64,000 nt of DNA from GCA-2697345 sp002697345 (GTDB lineage Bacteria > Pseudomonadota > Alphaproteobacteria > Rhodobacterales > Rhodobacteraceae): contig CALSNB010000003.1 in the NCBI GenBank assembly GCA_943787605.1, forward strand, positions 124,001-188,000, given 5' to 3'. Shown here one piece after another: positions 7,640-16,090 of this stretch (position 1 is the first letter of the stretch; the number at the start of each line of letters is the position of its first letter). Made by a program: the position numbers and the translations under genes. The notes below the pieces were generated by a model that did no database searches, was not told the origin of the DNA, and saw nothing but the letters and a program-made list of their open reading frames with translations.

Positions 7640-8857
7640 ATGCGTATTATTATCTCTTTTGTTGCACTCTTTTTATCGGTGATCCTGTTACAGCTTAGTA
7701 GTTCAGCCATAGGTCCTCTCGACGCATTGTCTGGTTTAAAATTAAATTTTTCAAATTTTCAAATTGGACTCTTAGGATCATCTCACTTTTTTGGTTTTTT
7801 TATTGGTTGTTGGTGGGCCCCAAGGCTTATGGGATCGGTAGGTCATAGTAGGGCATTTGCAGCTTTTACCGCCTTAGGGGCAATTGGAATTATAGCTCAT
7901 ACACTGACATCAAATCCATATGCTTGGGCTGTCATGCGTATTGGATCTGGCTTATGCGTAGCCGGATGTTACACCGTTATTGAAGCGTGGTTAAACGGTA
8001 AAGTCACCAATCAAACGCGAGGTCGCGCAATGGGAACCTATCGAATGGCTGACATGGGTGCCTCTATGCTTGCTCAACTATTAATTGGCTTGTTGGAACC
8101 TGCTTACTATATCTCCTACAACTTGTTGGCTATAGTATGTTGTCTTGCTATCTTACCATTAACTATAACAAAAATTTCTCAACCAGAAACACCCACCACT
8201 CCAAGGCTTAGGCCTAAATTAGCACTTCTAAGATCTCCTCTAGCAACATTTGGTGTTGTTATTGCTGGGTTAACTGCATCTTCGTTTCGTATGGTCGGAC
8301 CAATTTATGGAGAGAGTATAGGCCTAAGAACAGACCAAATTGGTTATTTCCTTGCACTTTCCGTCCTTGGAGGAGCTATTGCTCAATACCCTATAGGTTG
8401 GCTGGCTGACAAATATGATCGTCGAAAGGTCTTAATAAGTCTTTCATTGGCAACTATCGTAGCCAGCACAATAACAATAGTATTTGCTAAATACGGTACT
8501 ATATATATTCTAACTAGTTCTTTTCTTTTTGGCTTTTTTACATGGCCAATTTTTTCAATATCTGCAGCTCATGCCAATGATTTTTCTAAATCTGAAGAAC
8601 GCGTAGAACTCGCGGCGGCACTCATATTCTTTTATGCGGTTGGCGCTATTGCCTCTCCTTTATTTACTGCTCAGCTATTAGAATATTTTGGGCCATCATC
8701 TCTATTTATATTCTTTTCCATTGGACATTTGGTATTAATTATTTTTGGTATATCTCGATCAAGAATACGGCCAACCAATCAAGTTCGCACCCCCTATGTT
8801 TCAATCCCGCGAACAAGTTTTGCAATTGGTCGATTACTACGGCGTTCTCGAAAATAA
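7640..8857 (+). CDS. MFS transporter (YcaD-like)
   Basis: This 405-residue inner-membrane protein has about twelve hydrophobic segments and the MFS loop signature GWLADKYDRRKV between helices 8 and 9. The first half has ARLMG/GRAMGTYRMADMG-type loops of the YcaD subgroup. The C-terminus is a basic cytoplasmic tail ending RLLRRSRK. Substrate is unknown; members are usually annotated as putative exporters. It follows the ImuA-like gene on the same strand after 91 bases, so it could fall under the same SOS control, which would be unusual. A 16-base perfect palindrome lies shortly after its stop. Confidence 0.88.
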   Translation: MRIIISFVALFLSVILLQLSSSAIGPLDALSGLKLNFSNFQIGLLGSSHFFGFFIGCWWAPRLMGSVGHSRAFAAFTALGAIGIIAHTLTSNPYAWAVMRIGSGLCVAGCYTVIEAWLNGKVTNQTRGRAMGTYRMADMGASMLAQLLIGLLEPAYYISYNLLAIVCCLAILPLTITKISQPETPTTPRLRPKLALLRSPLATFGVVIAGLTASSFRMVGPIYGESIGLRTDQIGYFLALSVLGGAIAQYPIGWLADKYDRRKVLISLSLATIVASTITIVFAKYGTIYILTSSFLFGFFTWPIFSISAAHANDFSKSEERVELAAALIFFYAVGAIASPLFTAQLLEYFGPSSLFIFFSIGHLVLIIFGISRSRIRPTNQVRTPYVSIPRTSFAIGRLLRRSRK

Positions 8858-8879
8858 AAAATTAGTTTCAATCAAATCA

Positions 8880-8895
8880 GTTTTATATATAAAAC
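8880..8895. repeat. Perfect 16-base AT palindrome before metG
   Basis: GTTTTATATATAAAAC is an exact palindrome in the 101-base gap between the MFS transporter and metG. It has no following T-run, so it is a poor intrinsic terminator. It may be an operator or simply an AT-rich promoter element. A second small inverted repeat (AGAAAC...GTTTCT) lies just before the metG start. Confidence 0.5.
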
Positions 8896-8958
8896 AACCT
8901 AGCTCTTTTAACTTTGTTTGATTATATACTTTGAGAAACAAACTAAAGGTTTCTACAA

Positions 8959-10677
8959 ATGGCTCGTTACCTGATTACTTCTGCAATTCCTTACATAAAT
9001 GGTATAAAACATCTAGGAAATCTAGTTGGAAGCCAATTACCAGCCGATTTATACGCTCGCTATCTCCGGCAACGTGATCACGAAGTTATGTTTATTTGTG
9101 CAACAGATGAACATGGAACACCTGCTGAATTAGCCGCTACTGAATCTGGAAAACCAGTAGCCGAATTCTGTGAAGAAATGCATAAAATTCAAACTAAGGT
9201 AGGAAGTGGTTTTCGACTTTCTTTTGATTACTTTGGGCGCTCCTCGAGCCCACAGAACCATAAGTTAACTCAGTATTTTGCGGGCAAACTAGCGGATGCT
9301 GGTTTGATTGAAGAAATTATAGAAAGCCAAATATTTTCTATAGAAGACGAACGGTTTTTACCAGATCGTTACATCGAAGGAACTTGCCCCAATTGCAATT
9401 ATGAGAATGCGAGGGGAGACCAATGTGAGAACTGTACAAAGCAATTAAATCCAATAGATTTGATTAACCCAAGATCTGCCATTTCTGGTTCCAAAAATTT
9501 AGAGGCGAGAGAAACAAAACATCTATATTTAAGACAAAGTGCTTTAAAAGATAAACTCGATACGTGGATAAATAGTAAAAATAATTGGCCAATTTTAACA
9601 ACATCTATTGCAAAGAAATGGCTACATGACGGGGATGGCCTTCAAGATCGCGGGATTACTAGAGATTTAAAATGGGGGGTGCCAGTAAAAAAAGGAGATC
9701 AGCCTTGGCCTGGCATGGAAGGAAAAGTCTTTTATGTCTGGTTTGATGCACCCATTGAATATATAGCTGCCACAAGTGAATGGGCAAAGAGTCACAAATT
9801 ACCAGATGTTGCGTGGGAACGTTGGTGGCGAACCGATAAAGGCGCCGAAGATGTTAAATATGTTCAATTTATGGGTAAAGATAATGTACCATTTCATACC
9901 TTAAGCTTCCCAGCAACAATTATGGGATCTGGAGAACCATGGAAGCTAGTAGACTACATTAAGTCCTTTAATTACTTGAACTATGATGGCGGGCAGTTCT
10001 CTACATCTCAGAAACGTGGTATATTTATGGATCAAGCGCTAAACCTTTTACCTTCTGATTATTGGCGTTGGTGGTTACTCAGTCACGCGCCAGAAACATC
10101 AGATAGTGAATTCACATGGGAAAACTTTCAACTAAGCATAAATAAAGATTTAGCTGATGTTTTAGGAAATTTTGTAAGTAGAGTTACGAAGTTCTGTCGT
10201 TCAAAATTTGGTGAAACAGTACCTGAGGGAGGTAGTTTTGGGGTAGAAGAATACAAATTAATTTCTAATCTAAACAAAAGGTTAAAAACTTATGAATCTT
10301 ACTTAGACGGCATCGAGATTAGAAAATCAGCGTCTGAGTTGCGTGCAATATGGGCTTTAGGTAACGAATATCTCCAAATAGTTGGACCTTGGAGTTGTTT
10401 CAAAGAGGACCCAATAAAAGCAGCGATGCAAATCAGGTTAGCACTAAATTTAATACGTATTTACGCAGTTATTTCGGCCCCTTTTATTCCTGACACCGCT
10501 GATGCTATTTTAAAAAGCTTAAAGATATCGGATAAATCGTGGCCAACCGATTTAACTAAAGCGGTTACTAAATTGGCACCTGGCAATCCCTTTGTCACAC
10601 CTGAGAACCTATTCAATAAGATTAGTGATGAAGATCGAGATCTGTGGGCTCTCAAATTCTCCGGGAATGACACTTAA
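8959..10677 (+). CDS. metG: Methionyl-tRNA synthetase
   Basis: This class I synthetase charges tRNA-Met with methionine. At 572 residues it is the short MetG form without the C-terminal tRNA-binding dimerisation domain. The HIGH-type motif reads KHLGN near residue 18, and the KMSKS-type motif reads FSTSQKR near residue 350. A zinc knuckle is present with paired cysteines (CPNCNYENARGDQCENC, around residues 136-152). The start ATG gives the canonical MARYLITSAIPYINGIKH beginning. It is a single-copy essential function here, followed by a noncoding stretch and tRNA-Leu. Confidence 0.97.
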   Translation: MARYLITSAIPYINGIKHLGNLVGSQLPADLYARYLRQRDHEVMFICATDEHGTPAELAATESGKPVAEFCEEMHKIQTKVGSGFRLSFDYFGRSSSPQNHKLTQYFAGKLADAGLIEEIIESQIFSIEDERFLPDRYIEGTCPNCNYENARGDQCENCTKQLNPIDLINPRSAISGSKNLEARETKHLYLRQSALKDKLDTWINSKNNWPILTTSIAKKWLHDGDGLQDRGITRDLKWGVPVKKGDQPWPGMEGKVFYVWFDAPIEYIAATSEWAKSHKLPDVAWERWWRTDKGAEDVKYVQFMGKDNVPFHTLSFPATIMGSGEPWKLVDYIKSFNYLNYDGGQFSTSQKRGIFMDQALNLLPSDYWRWWLLSHAPETSDSEFTWENFQLSINKDLADVLGNFVSRVTKFCRSKFGETVPEGGSFGVEEYKLISNLNKRLKTYESYLDGIEIRKSASELRAIWALGNEYLQIVGPWSCFKEDPIKAAMQIRLALNLIRIYAVISAPFIPDTADAILKSLKISDKSWPTDLTKAVTKLAPGNPFVTPENLFNKISDEDRDLWALKFSGNDT

Positions 10678-10816
10678 TTACCTTAAGAATTATATGAGAT
10701 GTTCTTATAAAGTTTTCTAATTAAAGGAATTGTGAAATAAAAGATAAAATCTAGCTCTGTATCGAATTAGGGCCTTGGCCCTCAATAATAAATCGGTTAT
10801 CGACATCTATATCATT

Positions 10817-10869
10817 AAGCTAACACTATTCACAAAGTTAAAATTGTGAAGTGTGAAAAAATTTAGCTT
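10817..10869 (+). other. Nested inverted repeat directly upstream of tRNA-Leu
   Basis: AAGCTAA at 10817-10823 is fully complementary to TTAGCTT at 10863-10869. Inside it, CAC (10824-10826) plus TTCACAA (10829-10835) pair with TTGTGAA (10844-10850) plus GTG, around an AGTTAAAA loop. Transcribed RNA could form one long interrupted hairpin ending five bases before the tRNA. There is no T-run, so a terminator for metG is unlikely. It might be a processing signal in the tRNA leader or an operator. Confidence 0.4.
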
Positions 10870-10874
10870 GATAA

Positions 10875-10960
10875 GCCCGCGTGGTGGAATGGTAGACACA
10901 TGGGACTTAAAATCCCTGGGCCGAAAGGCCGTGCCGGTTCAAGTCCGGCCGCGGGTACCA
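10875..10960 (+). tRNA. tRNA-Leu (anticodon UAA)
   Basis: The 86-base gene folds as a class II tRNA. The acceptor GCCCGCG pairs with CGCGGGT (G-U at the first pair), the anticodon loop CTTAAAA reads UAA, and there is a long variable arm (GGGCCGAAAGGCC region). The T arm reads CCGGTTCAAGTCCGG, and CCA is encoded at the 3' end. It decodes UUA leucine codons, which are common in this AT-rich sequence. A strong hairpin terminator starts two bases after it. Confidence 0.97.
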
Positions 10961-10961
10961 T

Positions 10962-10993
10962 AAAGAAGGCGTCTCAAAGGAGACGCTTTCTTT
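10962..10993. terminator. Intrinsic terminator after tRNA-Leu, probably bidirectional
   Basis: A 14-base-pair stem (AAAGAAGGCGTCTC against GAGACGCTTTCTTT, one G-T pair) closes an AAAG loop. The A-rich left arm and T-rich right arm supply a U-rich tail in either direction. It can therefore serve both tRNA-Leu and the converging gene that ends at 11010. Confidence 0.88.
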
Positions 10994-11009
10994 CTTACTC
11001 TCCGCTCAC

Positions 11010-11324
11010 TTAAGCCGCTTCTGCTTGAGATCTCCTCTCACTTTCCTCGCGAGAAAGCGCTACAGAAGTTCTAACTCCATTTTCTACAAAAGCCATTAAT
11101 CCTGAAACAGCTCTCTCACTTGGATCAACGCCCGAACAGCTAAGAACTTCTCTTCCATCACGTGATCGCGCCCATCTAGCTATTTGCTCTGGCCCATTAC
11201 CGTATTTTTTATCATCTGCAATTGCATCGTCCAAGGCGGCTAATACAACGGCTGCGAACAATTTTCTTGCTCTCTGCCCTTGCTCATAGTTAAAAGCACT
11301 ACTATCTACAAAATCGACTGACAT
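11010..11324 (-). CDS. Conserved DUF6280-type protein of Rhodobacterales
   Basis: This 104-residue soluble protein has a strongly conserved core: FNYEQGQRARKLFAAVVLAALDDAIADDKKYG, then QIARWARSRDGREVLSCSGVDP. From memory it matches a small uncharacterised family (DUF6280) widespread in Rhodobacterales. No transmembrane segment, signal peptide or known motif is visible. It is mostly helical, Ala-rich and charged at the C-terminus (SREESERRSQAEAA). It is transcribed away from efp and ends at the shared terminator behind tRNA-Leu. Function is unknown; the family call is from recognition only. Confidence 0.85.
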   Translation of the reverse strand: MSVDFVDSSAFNYEQGQRARKLFAAVVLAALDDAIADDKKYGNGPEQIARWARSRDGREVLSCSGVDPSERAVSGLMAFVENGVRTSVALSREESERRSQAEAA

Positions 11325-11400
11325 TAAGGATCCTCTTGATTAGTTACAAGTAATTTACTGTGTTGTTGTCCTTGTGACATAAAAAAACCCATTTGTCATT

Positions 11401-11444
11401 GCGTTTAAAGCATACCTATTATGCGTTAAGAACATACCTTTTAC
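11401..11444. repeat. Two tandem 22-base imperfect repeats between the DUF6280 gene and efp
   Basis: Bases 11401-11422 and 11423-11444 are adjacent 22-base units sharing 17 of 22 positions. Each begins GCGTT and contains CATACCT. The first unit also holds the inverted repeat GCATA-N5-TATGC. A spacing of 22 bases is two helical turns, as expected for paired protein sites on one DNA face. They lie in a 213-base divergent gap, so either gene could be the target. No regulator is identified. Confidence 0.5.
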
Positions 11445-11537
11445 TTAACTGATATTAATATATAACACTCTTGAGTGATAATATAACTTAGATCGCATGA
11501 ATAAGCTCTGGAAATTTCAATATAAAGGACGACAGAA

Positions 11538-12104
11538 ATGCCAAAAATAAATGGAAACGAAATAAAAATTGGAAATATTTTAGAGCATAATAATAGTATA
11601 TGGACCGCTGTGAAGGTTGATCATGTTAAACCAGGGAAAGGCGGTGCATTTGCCCAAGTTGAAATGAAAAATTTACGAAATGGTTCAAAACTAAATGAAC
11701 GTTTTAGATCTGCTGATAAAGTTGAAAAAATTCGTTTAGAGCAAAAAGATCAACAATTTTTATTTGAATCAAACGGAATGCTGACATTCATGGACACTGA
11801 GAATTATGAACAGTTTGATCTATCATCTGATTTATTGGGAGAGCTTAGACCTTTCCTGCAGGATGGAATGATCGCTATAGTAGAGTATTATGATAATGAC
11901 GCTTTAAAGGTTACTCTTCCTCAAAAAATAACTTGTAAGGTTGCAGAAACTGAACCAGTCGTTAAAGGTCAGACGGCAAAAAGTAGCTTTAAGCCGGCTA
12001 TACTGGAGAATGGTGTCAAAGTGATGGTCCCACCATTTATCAATCAAGATGAACACATTATTATAAATACTGAAACACTGGAGTACGCGGAAAGAGCTAC
12101 TTAA
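11538..12104 (+). CDS. efp: Elongation factor P
   Basis: EF-P enters the ribosomal E site and relieves stalling at polyproline stretches. The 188-residue protein has the three OB/KOW-like domains. Lys34 lies in the tip motif KPGKGGAF, the residue that is beta-lysylated by EpmAB in bacteria using that pathway. The C-terminal VMVPPFINQDEHIIINTETLEYAERA end is canonical. An AAAGGACGA ribosome site lies upstream of the ATG. No epmA or epmB is encoded in the window, so the modification state cannot be said. Confidence 0.97.
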   Translation: MPKINGNEIKIGNILEHNNSIWTAVKVDHVKPGKGGAFAQVEMKNLRNGSKLNERFRSADKVEKIRLEQKDQQFLFESNGMLTFMDTENYEQFDLSSDLLGELRPFLQDGMIAIVEYYDNDALKVTLPQKITCKVAETEPVVKGQTAKSSFKPAILENGVKVMVPPFINQDEHIIINTETLEYAERAT

Positions 12105-12202
12105 ACCTTTTTTTCTAAACTTTTAAATTAACACAAAATTAAAAAATTAGATCTTACAACTATGAAAAAACTATAAATAAACCCTTTTAAAAAAGTGAAA
12201 AA

Positions 12203-13654
12203 ATGACAAAGGTAATAATGATCCAAGGATCAGGGTCAAATGTTGGGAAATCGTTAATTGTTGCAGGTTTATGCCGCTTTTTTACAAATGAAGGGCTTAA
12301 AGTTCGTCCCTTTAAACCTCAAAATATGTCAAATAATGCTGCTGTTACTGCTGATGGTGGTGAGATAGGTCGTGCTCAAGCACTACAAGCAATGGCCTGT
12401 AATTGTGAGCCACACACAGATATGAACCCAATACTCTTGAAGCCTGAATCTGAATATGGATCACAAGTAATAGTTCAAGGCAAACGCTTTGCAACTCTTC
12501 ATGCAAAAGATTACTTCGTTCAAAAACCCTTACTCCTAGGGAAGGCCTTAGAAAGCTTTTCACGTTTAAAAAAAAATACGGATCTAATTATAATAGAGGG
12601 TGCAGGTAGTCCTGCCGAAACTAACTTGCGGAAAGGGGACATCGCCAATATGGGGTTTGCTGAGGCCATCGGGGCACCAGTAATAATAATAGGCGATATA
12701 GACCGTGGTGGCGTAATTGCTCAGCTAGTAGGTACCCATGTAGTTATTTCTCCAAAAGATCGAAAACGGATAGTTGGGTTTATAATCAATAAATTTCGTG
12801 GAGATCCAAATTTATTTTTGAATGGTATTGAAGATATAAAATTAAAAACAAAGTGGGTGTCGCTAGGGATCCTACCCTGGTTTCAATCTGCCTGGAAACT
12901 TCCAGCAGAAGATATTATGGATATTAAAGAAAAAAAGGGGGGTCACATAAAAGTTGTAGTTCCCAAGTTAAACAGGATTTCAAATTTTGATGACCTTGAT
13001 CCACTTCTCTTAGAGAAAAACATCTCAGTAGAAATTATATCTCCTGGTAAACCACTTCCAGGGGATGCAAATTTAATAATACTACCTGGATCAAAGTCTA
13101 CAATCTCTGACCTACAACTCATCCGCTCTGAAGGCTGGGATATCGATATCTTTGCTCATGTTCGGAGGGGTGGACATATTTTGGGAATCTGTGGCGGGTA
13201 CCAAATGCTTGGGAACACTATTCGTGATCCGCAAAAAATAGAGGGGGATATTATAGAAACCCCTGGATTAGGGTTACTAAATGTCAGTACAACAATGCTC
13301 CCAGAAAAAAAACTTCAAAACGTTTCTGGAAAACACATTAGCAGTGGAACGGAAATATCCGGTTATGAAATGCACATAGGTAAAACAATTGGCCCAGACT
13401 GTAAAAATCCTCTCTTAATGATAGATGGAAAGGGTTCCGGGGCAGTTGGAACAAATAATAGGATTTCGGGATGTTATCTTCATGGAATGTTCGCATCAGA
13501 TACTTTTCGAAGTAAATTTTTGCAAAACCTTAACAGTATATCTGTTCTTAGCGACTACCAAGGATCTGTTAATAACACATTAGATGAGTTAGCCAAATAC
13601 TTGCATCAGAATATGGATACTGACCAGTTTCTTAATCTAACTCGAAGCCTATAA
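12203..13654 (+). CDS. cobQ: Cobyric acid synthase
   Basis: CobQ amidates four side chains of adenosylcobyrinic acid a,c-diamide using glutamine and ATP. The 483-residue protein has an N-terminal P-loop-like GSGSNVGKS segment (residues 9-17), an IDRGGVIAQLVGTH region, and a C-terminal class I glutamine amidotransferase with the Cys nucleophile in LGICGGYQMLG and a late His in CYLHGMF. It lies 98 bases after efp on the same strand and no other cob gene is adjacent. cobU is 49 kb away in the window, so the cobalamin pathway is scattered. No cobalamin riboswitch was seen in front of it. Confidence 0.95.
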   Translation: MTKVIMIQGSGSNVGKSLIVAGLCRFFTNEGLKVRPFKPQNMSNNAAVTADGGEIGRAQALQAMACNCEPHTDMNPILLKPESEYGSQVIVQGKRFATLHAKDYFVQKPLLLGKALESFSRLKKNTDLIIIEGAGSPAETNLRKGDIANMGFAEAIGAPVIIIGDIDRGGVIAQLVGTHVVISPKDRKRIVGFIINKFRGDPNLFLNGIEDIKLKTKWVSLGILPWFQSAWKLPAEDIMDIKEKKGGHIKVVVPKLNRISNFDDLDPLLLEKNISVEIISPGKPLPGDANLIILPGSKSTISDLQLIRSEGWDIDIFAHVRRGGHILGICGGYQMLGNTIRDPQKIEGDIIETPGLGLLNVSTTMLPEKKLQNVSGKHISSGTEISGYEMHIGKTIGPDCKNPLLMIDGKGSGAVGTNNRISGCYLHGMFASDTFRSKFLQNLNSISVLSDYQGSVNNTLDELAKYLHQNMDTDQFLNLTRSL

Positions 13655-13716
13655 ATACTTAACAACACTTATGGCTAATGAGTTATTAGCTGTTATACCC
13701 ATGAAGTTTTTATTAA

Positions 13717-15066
13717 CTAGTTCGAATATCTTTTTAGTATTTTACTTAATTTCTTACCCTTTTGTGAGAAAATTGACGGAGCCGTATGGGCAGAATCTGA
13801 GTAGTCTATTACTTTGTAGTTTTCTAAATCAATATTCAACTCATTTGCTGTGAGTTTTCCTGCAGATGCTAATAATTGATATCCGGCCAATTGCGATTGA
13901 GTTTCCAGAATGACACGGTTCGTCTGGGCGTCAAAAAGTGCCTGTTCCGCATCTAACACTTCTAATGTTGTACGAGCGCCAAGGCTTGCCTCTTCACGCA
14001 CTCCAAAAAAAGCTATCTCAGCCGCTAATATTTGACGCTCATTTGATGAAAGTTGAGATTTAGAAACCGACAATTGAGACCAACTTTGTGCTATATTCTT
14101 ATGAGTAACTAAACCCTGTTGCCTAAGACTTGCTTTGGATGCGTGAACCGCAGAGTGAGCCTTTCTCAAAAGTGAGTTAAGTTGTCCACCCTTATATAAG
14201 GGTAAGTTAATAGTGAGACTAACACTACCATTTAAATCATAAGATGTACTGTCCCCAATCTGAGCCCCAATAGACATAGTAGGGCCAAATGACGCTCTTG
14301 CCGCCATCAAATTATACTCATTTGCTTTTACTTCGTGTTTAAGTCTAAGTATATCAGGGTGATACTCTAGGCCGTAGATAACGGCATCACTCAAAGCTTT
14401 TGGTAATTCAAGGGTATCTTTTAATTTTACTAAATCACCTGGTTGTCGACCAACGGCTAATGTAAATAATTCCTTTGAAATTGCCAAGTTTCCTTCAGCT
14501 TCAACCAATGAACTCTTTGCTTGTGCTAATCTTGCTTCAGCCTGAGCAACTTCTGTTCGTGTAACTTCACCAACTTCAAACCTATCTTTAACGGCTAAAA
14601 GCTCTTGGTTAATCAATTTCACATTCTTAATTCGCAATGAGAGGATTCCTATATCCCTAGTAACAGCCAGTCGAGATTTAATGGCTTCTAAAAAGACGTT
14701 TTGTTCCAGTGCTTTTAAGGCCTGGTATGCTCCAAGCGCTGACTGTTTCTTTGCTAAGAAGGTTGAACTTTTATTTCCAGAATCGAAGATCAACAGATCT
14801 GCTGAAATACTTGCACTGTTAGATAAAGTTGAACTTGTAACTGCTCTAGAATAGTCTGACTTTTTTGTAGTTAACTTAGAAGTCACAGTAGGTCTTAAAT
14901 AACTTAATGCCACCCCAACATCTTCATCAATGGATCGAAGAATTGCTCGATTTTGAGCTAATAAATTAGAGTTCGTGTAGGCATCTAATAAAGTCTTATT
15001 TAAACTTTCTCCCATCACTAGAGCAGGTGTCAAAGAAATAAAAACTATAACAAAAAATCTTATCAT
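13717..15066 (-). CDS. tolC: TolC family outer membrane efflux protein
   Basis: This 449-residue outer-membrane channel belongs to the type I secretion/efflux family. A signal peptide is visible at residues 1-19 (MIRFFVIVFISLTPALVMG). Two OEP repeats follow, with long helical stretches such as LLAVKDRFEVGEVTRTEVAQAEARLAQAKSS-type heptads and a beta segment SIGAQIGDSTSYDLNGSVSLTINLPLYKGG. The end TTLEVLDAEQALFDAQTNRV is characteristic. It starts 16 bases after the pcm gene on the same strand, the usual alphaproteobacterial pairing. The inner-membrane partners (fusion protein and ABC or RND pump) are not in the window. Confidence 0.93.
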   Translation of the reverse strand: MIRFFVIVFISLTPALVMGESLNKTLLDAYTNSNLLAQNRAILRSIDEDVGVALSYLRPTVTSKLTTKKSDYSRAVTSSTLSNSASISADLLIFDSGNKSSTFLAKKQSALGAYQALKALEQNVFLEAIKSRLAVTRDIGILSLRIKNVKLINQELLAVKDRFEVGEVTRTEVAQAEARLAQAKSSLVEAEGNLAISKELFTLAVGRQPGDLVKLKDTLELPKALSDAVIYGLEYHPDILRLKHEVKANEYNLMAARASFGPTMSIGAQIGDSTSYDLNGSVSLTINLPLYKGGQLNSLLRKAHSAVHASKASLRQQGLVTHKNIAQSWSQLSVSKSQLSSNERQILAAEIAFFGVREEASLGARTTLEVLDAEQALFDAQTNRVILETQSQLAGYQLLASAGKLTANELNIDLENYKVIDYSDSAHTAPSIFSQKGKKLSKILKRYSN

Positions 15067-15082
15067 ACTAATTTTTTTCCAA

Positions 15083-15736
15083 TCAAAGTGAAAATGTTTT
15101 TAATTTTCTAAATTCCTTCATAACAGGTACATCACAACTAAAGCACGATCGCCAGGAAAGTATTCCATTGACCTTAACCCCAACCCTTGCTTCCGTAAGG
15201 TTTCTTTCACTAAAGAAAGCCGCGATACGACCATATTCTTTTAATTGAGAAAGTATAATATCTGGCACTAGATCAATTGCACCCTCGAAAATTATCACAT
15301 CATATAATCCATGTTGAGTGGCACCAAGTGACAATTCACTCTCCACAATGATTACATTATCAATACCTGCTTCAATAACTGATTGCTCAGCGCTCTCAAT
15401 TAGTACTTTATCACTTTCCACTCCTACAACTAATTCGGCAAGTTTACCTACGACTGAAGCCATATAACCACAACCACTACCAACAACCAAAACTGATTCG
15501 TCCTTTTGAATGAGTAAGTTTTCTAATAATTTACCTAATATTCTTGGCTGAACCATAAATCTCCCCGACTCAAAAACTATGTTCTCTTCAATATAGCTTA
15601 GATTTTTCAGGTACTCGGGCACAAAAAGTTCACGCGGCACGCTGGCTAAGGCGTCAATCACTTCAGTGCATGACACACCAGATGGTCTAACCTGAGTATC
15701 AACCATGGTTTTCCTTAATTTTTCGAAGTGATTCAT
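15083..15736 (-). CDS. pcm: Protein-L-isoaspartate O-methyltransferase family protein
   Basis: This 217-residue SAM-dependent methyltransferase has the Rossmann motif VLVVGSGCGYMAS (about residues 82-94) and the MVQPRILGKLLE substrate-side segment (61-72). In the well-studied enzyme the motif reads more like EIGTGSGY, so this belongs to the shorter, more diverged form that sits next to tolC in Rhodobacterales and related orders. It is likely to methylate isoaspartyl residues in damaged proteins, but activity of this subgroup is less certain. It forms a two-gene unit with tolC. Confidence 0.88.
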   Translation of the reverse strand: MNHFEKLRKTMVDTQVRPSGVSCTEVIDALASVPRELFVPEYLKNLSYIEENIVFESGRFMVQPRILGKLLENLLIQKDESVLVVGSGCGYMASVVGKLAELVVGVESDKVLIESAEQSVIEAGIDNVIIVESELSLGATQHGLYDVIIFEGAIDLVPDIILSQLKEYGRIAAFFSERNLTEARVGVKVNGILSWRSCFSCDVPVMKEFRKLKTFSL

Positions 15737-15953
15737 TCCAACTCCAATACCGACATAAGCAGATTTTTGATCTTACATATTTAGCAAGGAACAACAATAT
15801 CAAATAGAGTGAATTGATAATCTATTAACTTTTATACATTTTAATTTTGTAAAAAAACTATAAAATTCGTATTTTGTAAAGTGATAAAGTAAATCTATAC
15901 AATCTTAAGGGCTTGATTGTAGTTTGTTGTTAGTATAGCGGTTTTGACCGTGA

Positions 15954-16027
15954 GGCGAGTTGGCGGAGAGGTTACGCACCGGATTGCAAATCCGTGTAGA
16001 CCGGTTCGATTCCGGTACTCGCCTCCA
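15954..16027 (+). tRNA. tRNA-Cys (anticodon GCA)
   Basis: The 74-base cloverleaf has acceptor GGCGAGT pairing with ACTCGCC, the anticodon loop TTGCAAA with GCA, and T arm CCGGTTCGATTCCGG. CCA is encoded at the 3' end. It decodes UGC/UGU. It stands alone between pcm and a dipeptidase gene. No clear hairpin terminator follows before the dipeptidase start at 16091. Confidence 0.97.
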
Positions 16028-16090
16028 ACTTTTTATATTTACATATGGCACTAAAAAAGTAGTCTCAGAGAGGAAGAAAAGGTAAAATTT

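Noticed and set aside
10769..10782. AGGGCCTTGGCCCT inverted repeat after metG as a terminator
   Set aside because: There is no T-run after it, and the loop is too short unless the stem shrinks to four pairs.
13671..13853. 60-codon open frame on the + strand after cobQ
   Set aside because: It lies mostly antisense to the 3' end of tolC and shows no conserved pattern.
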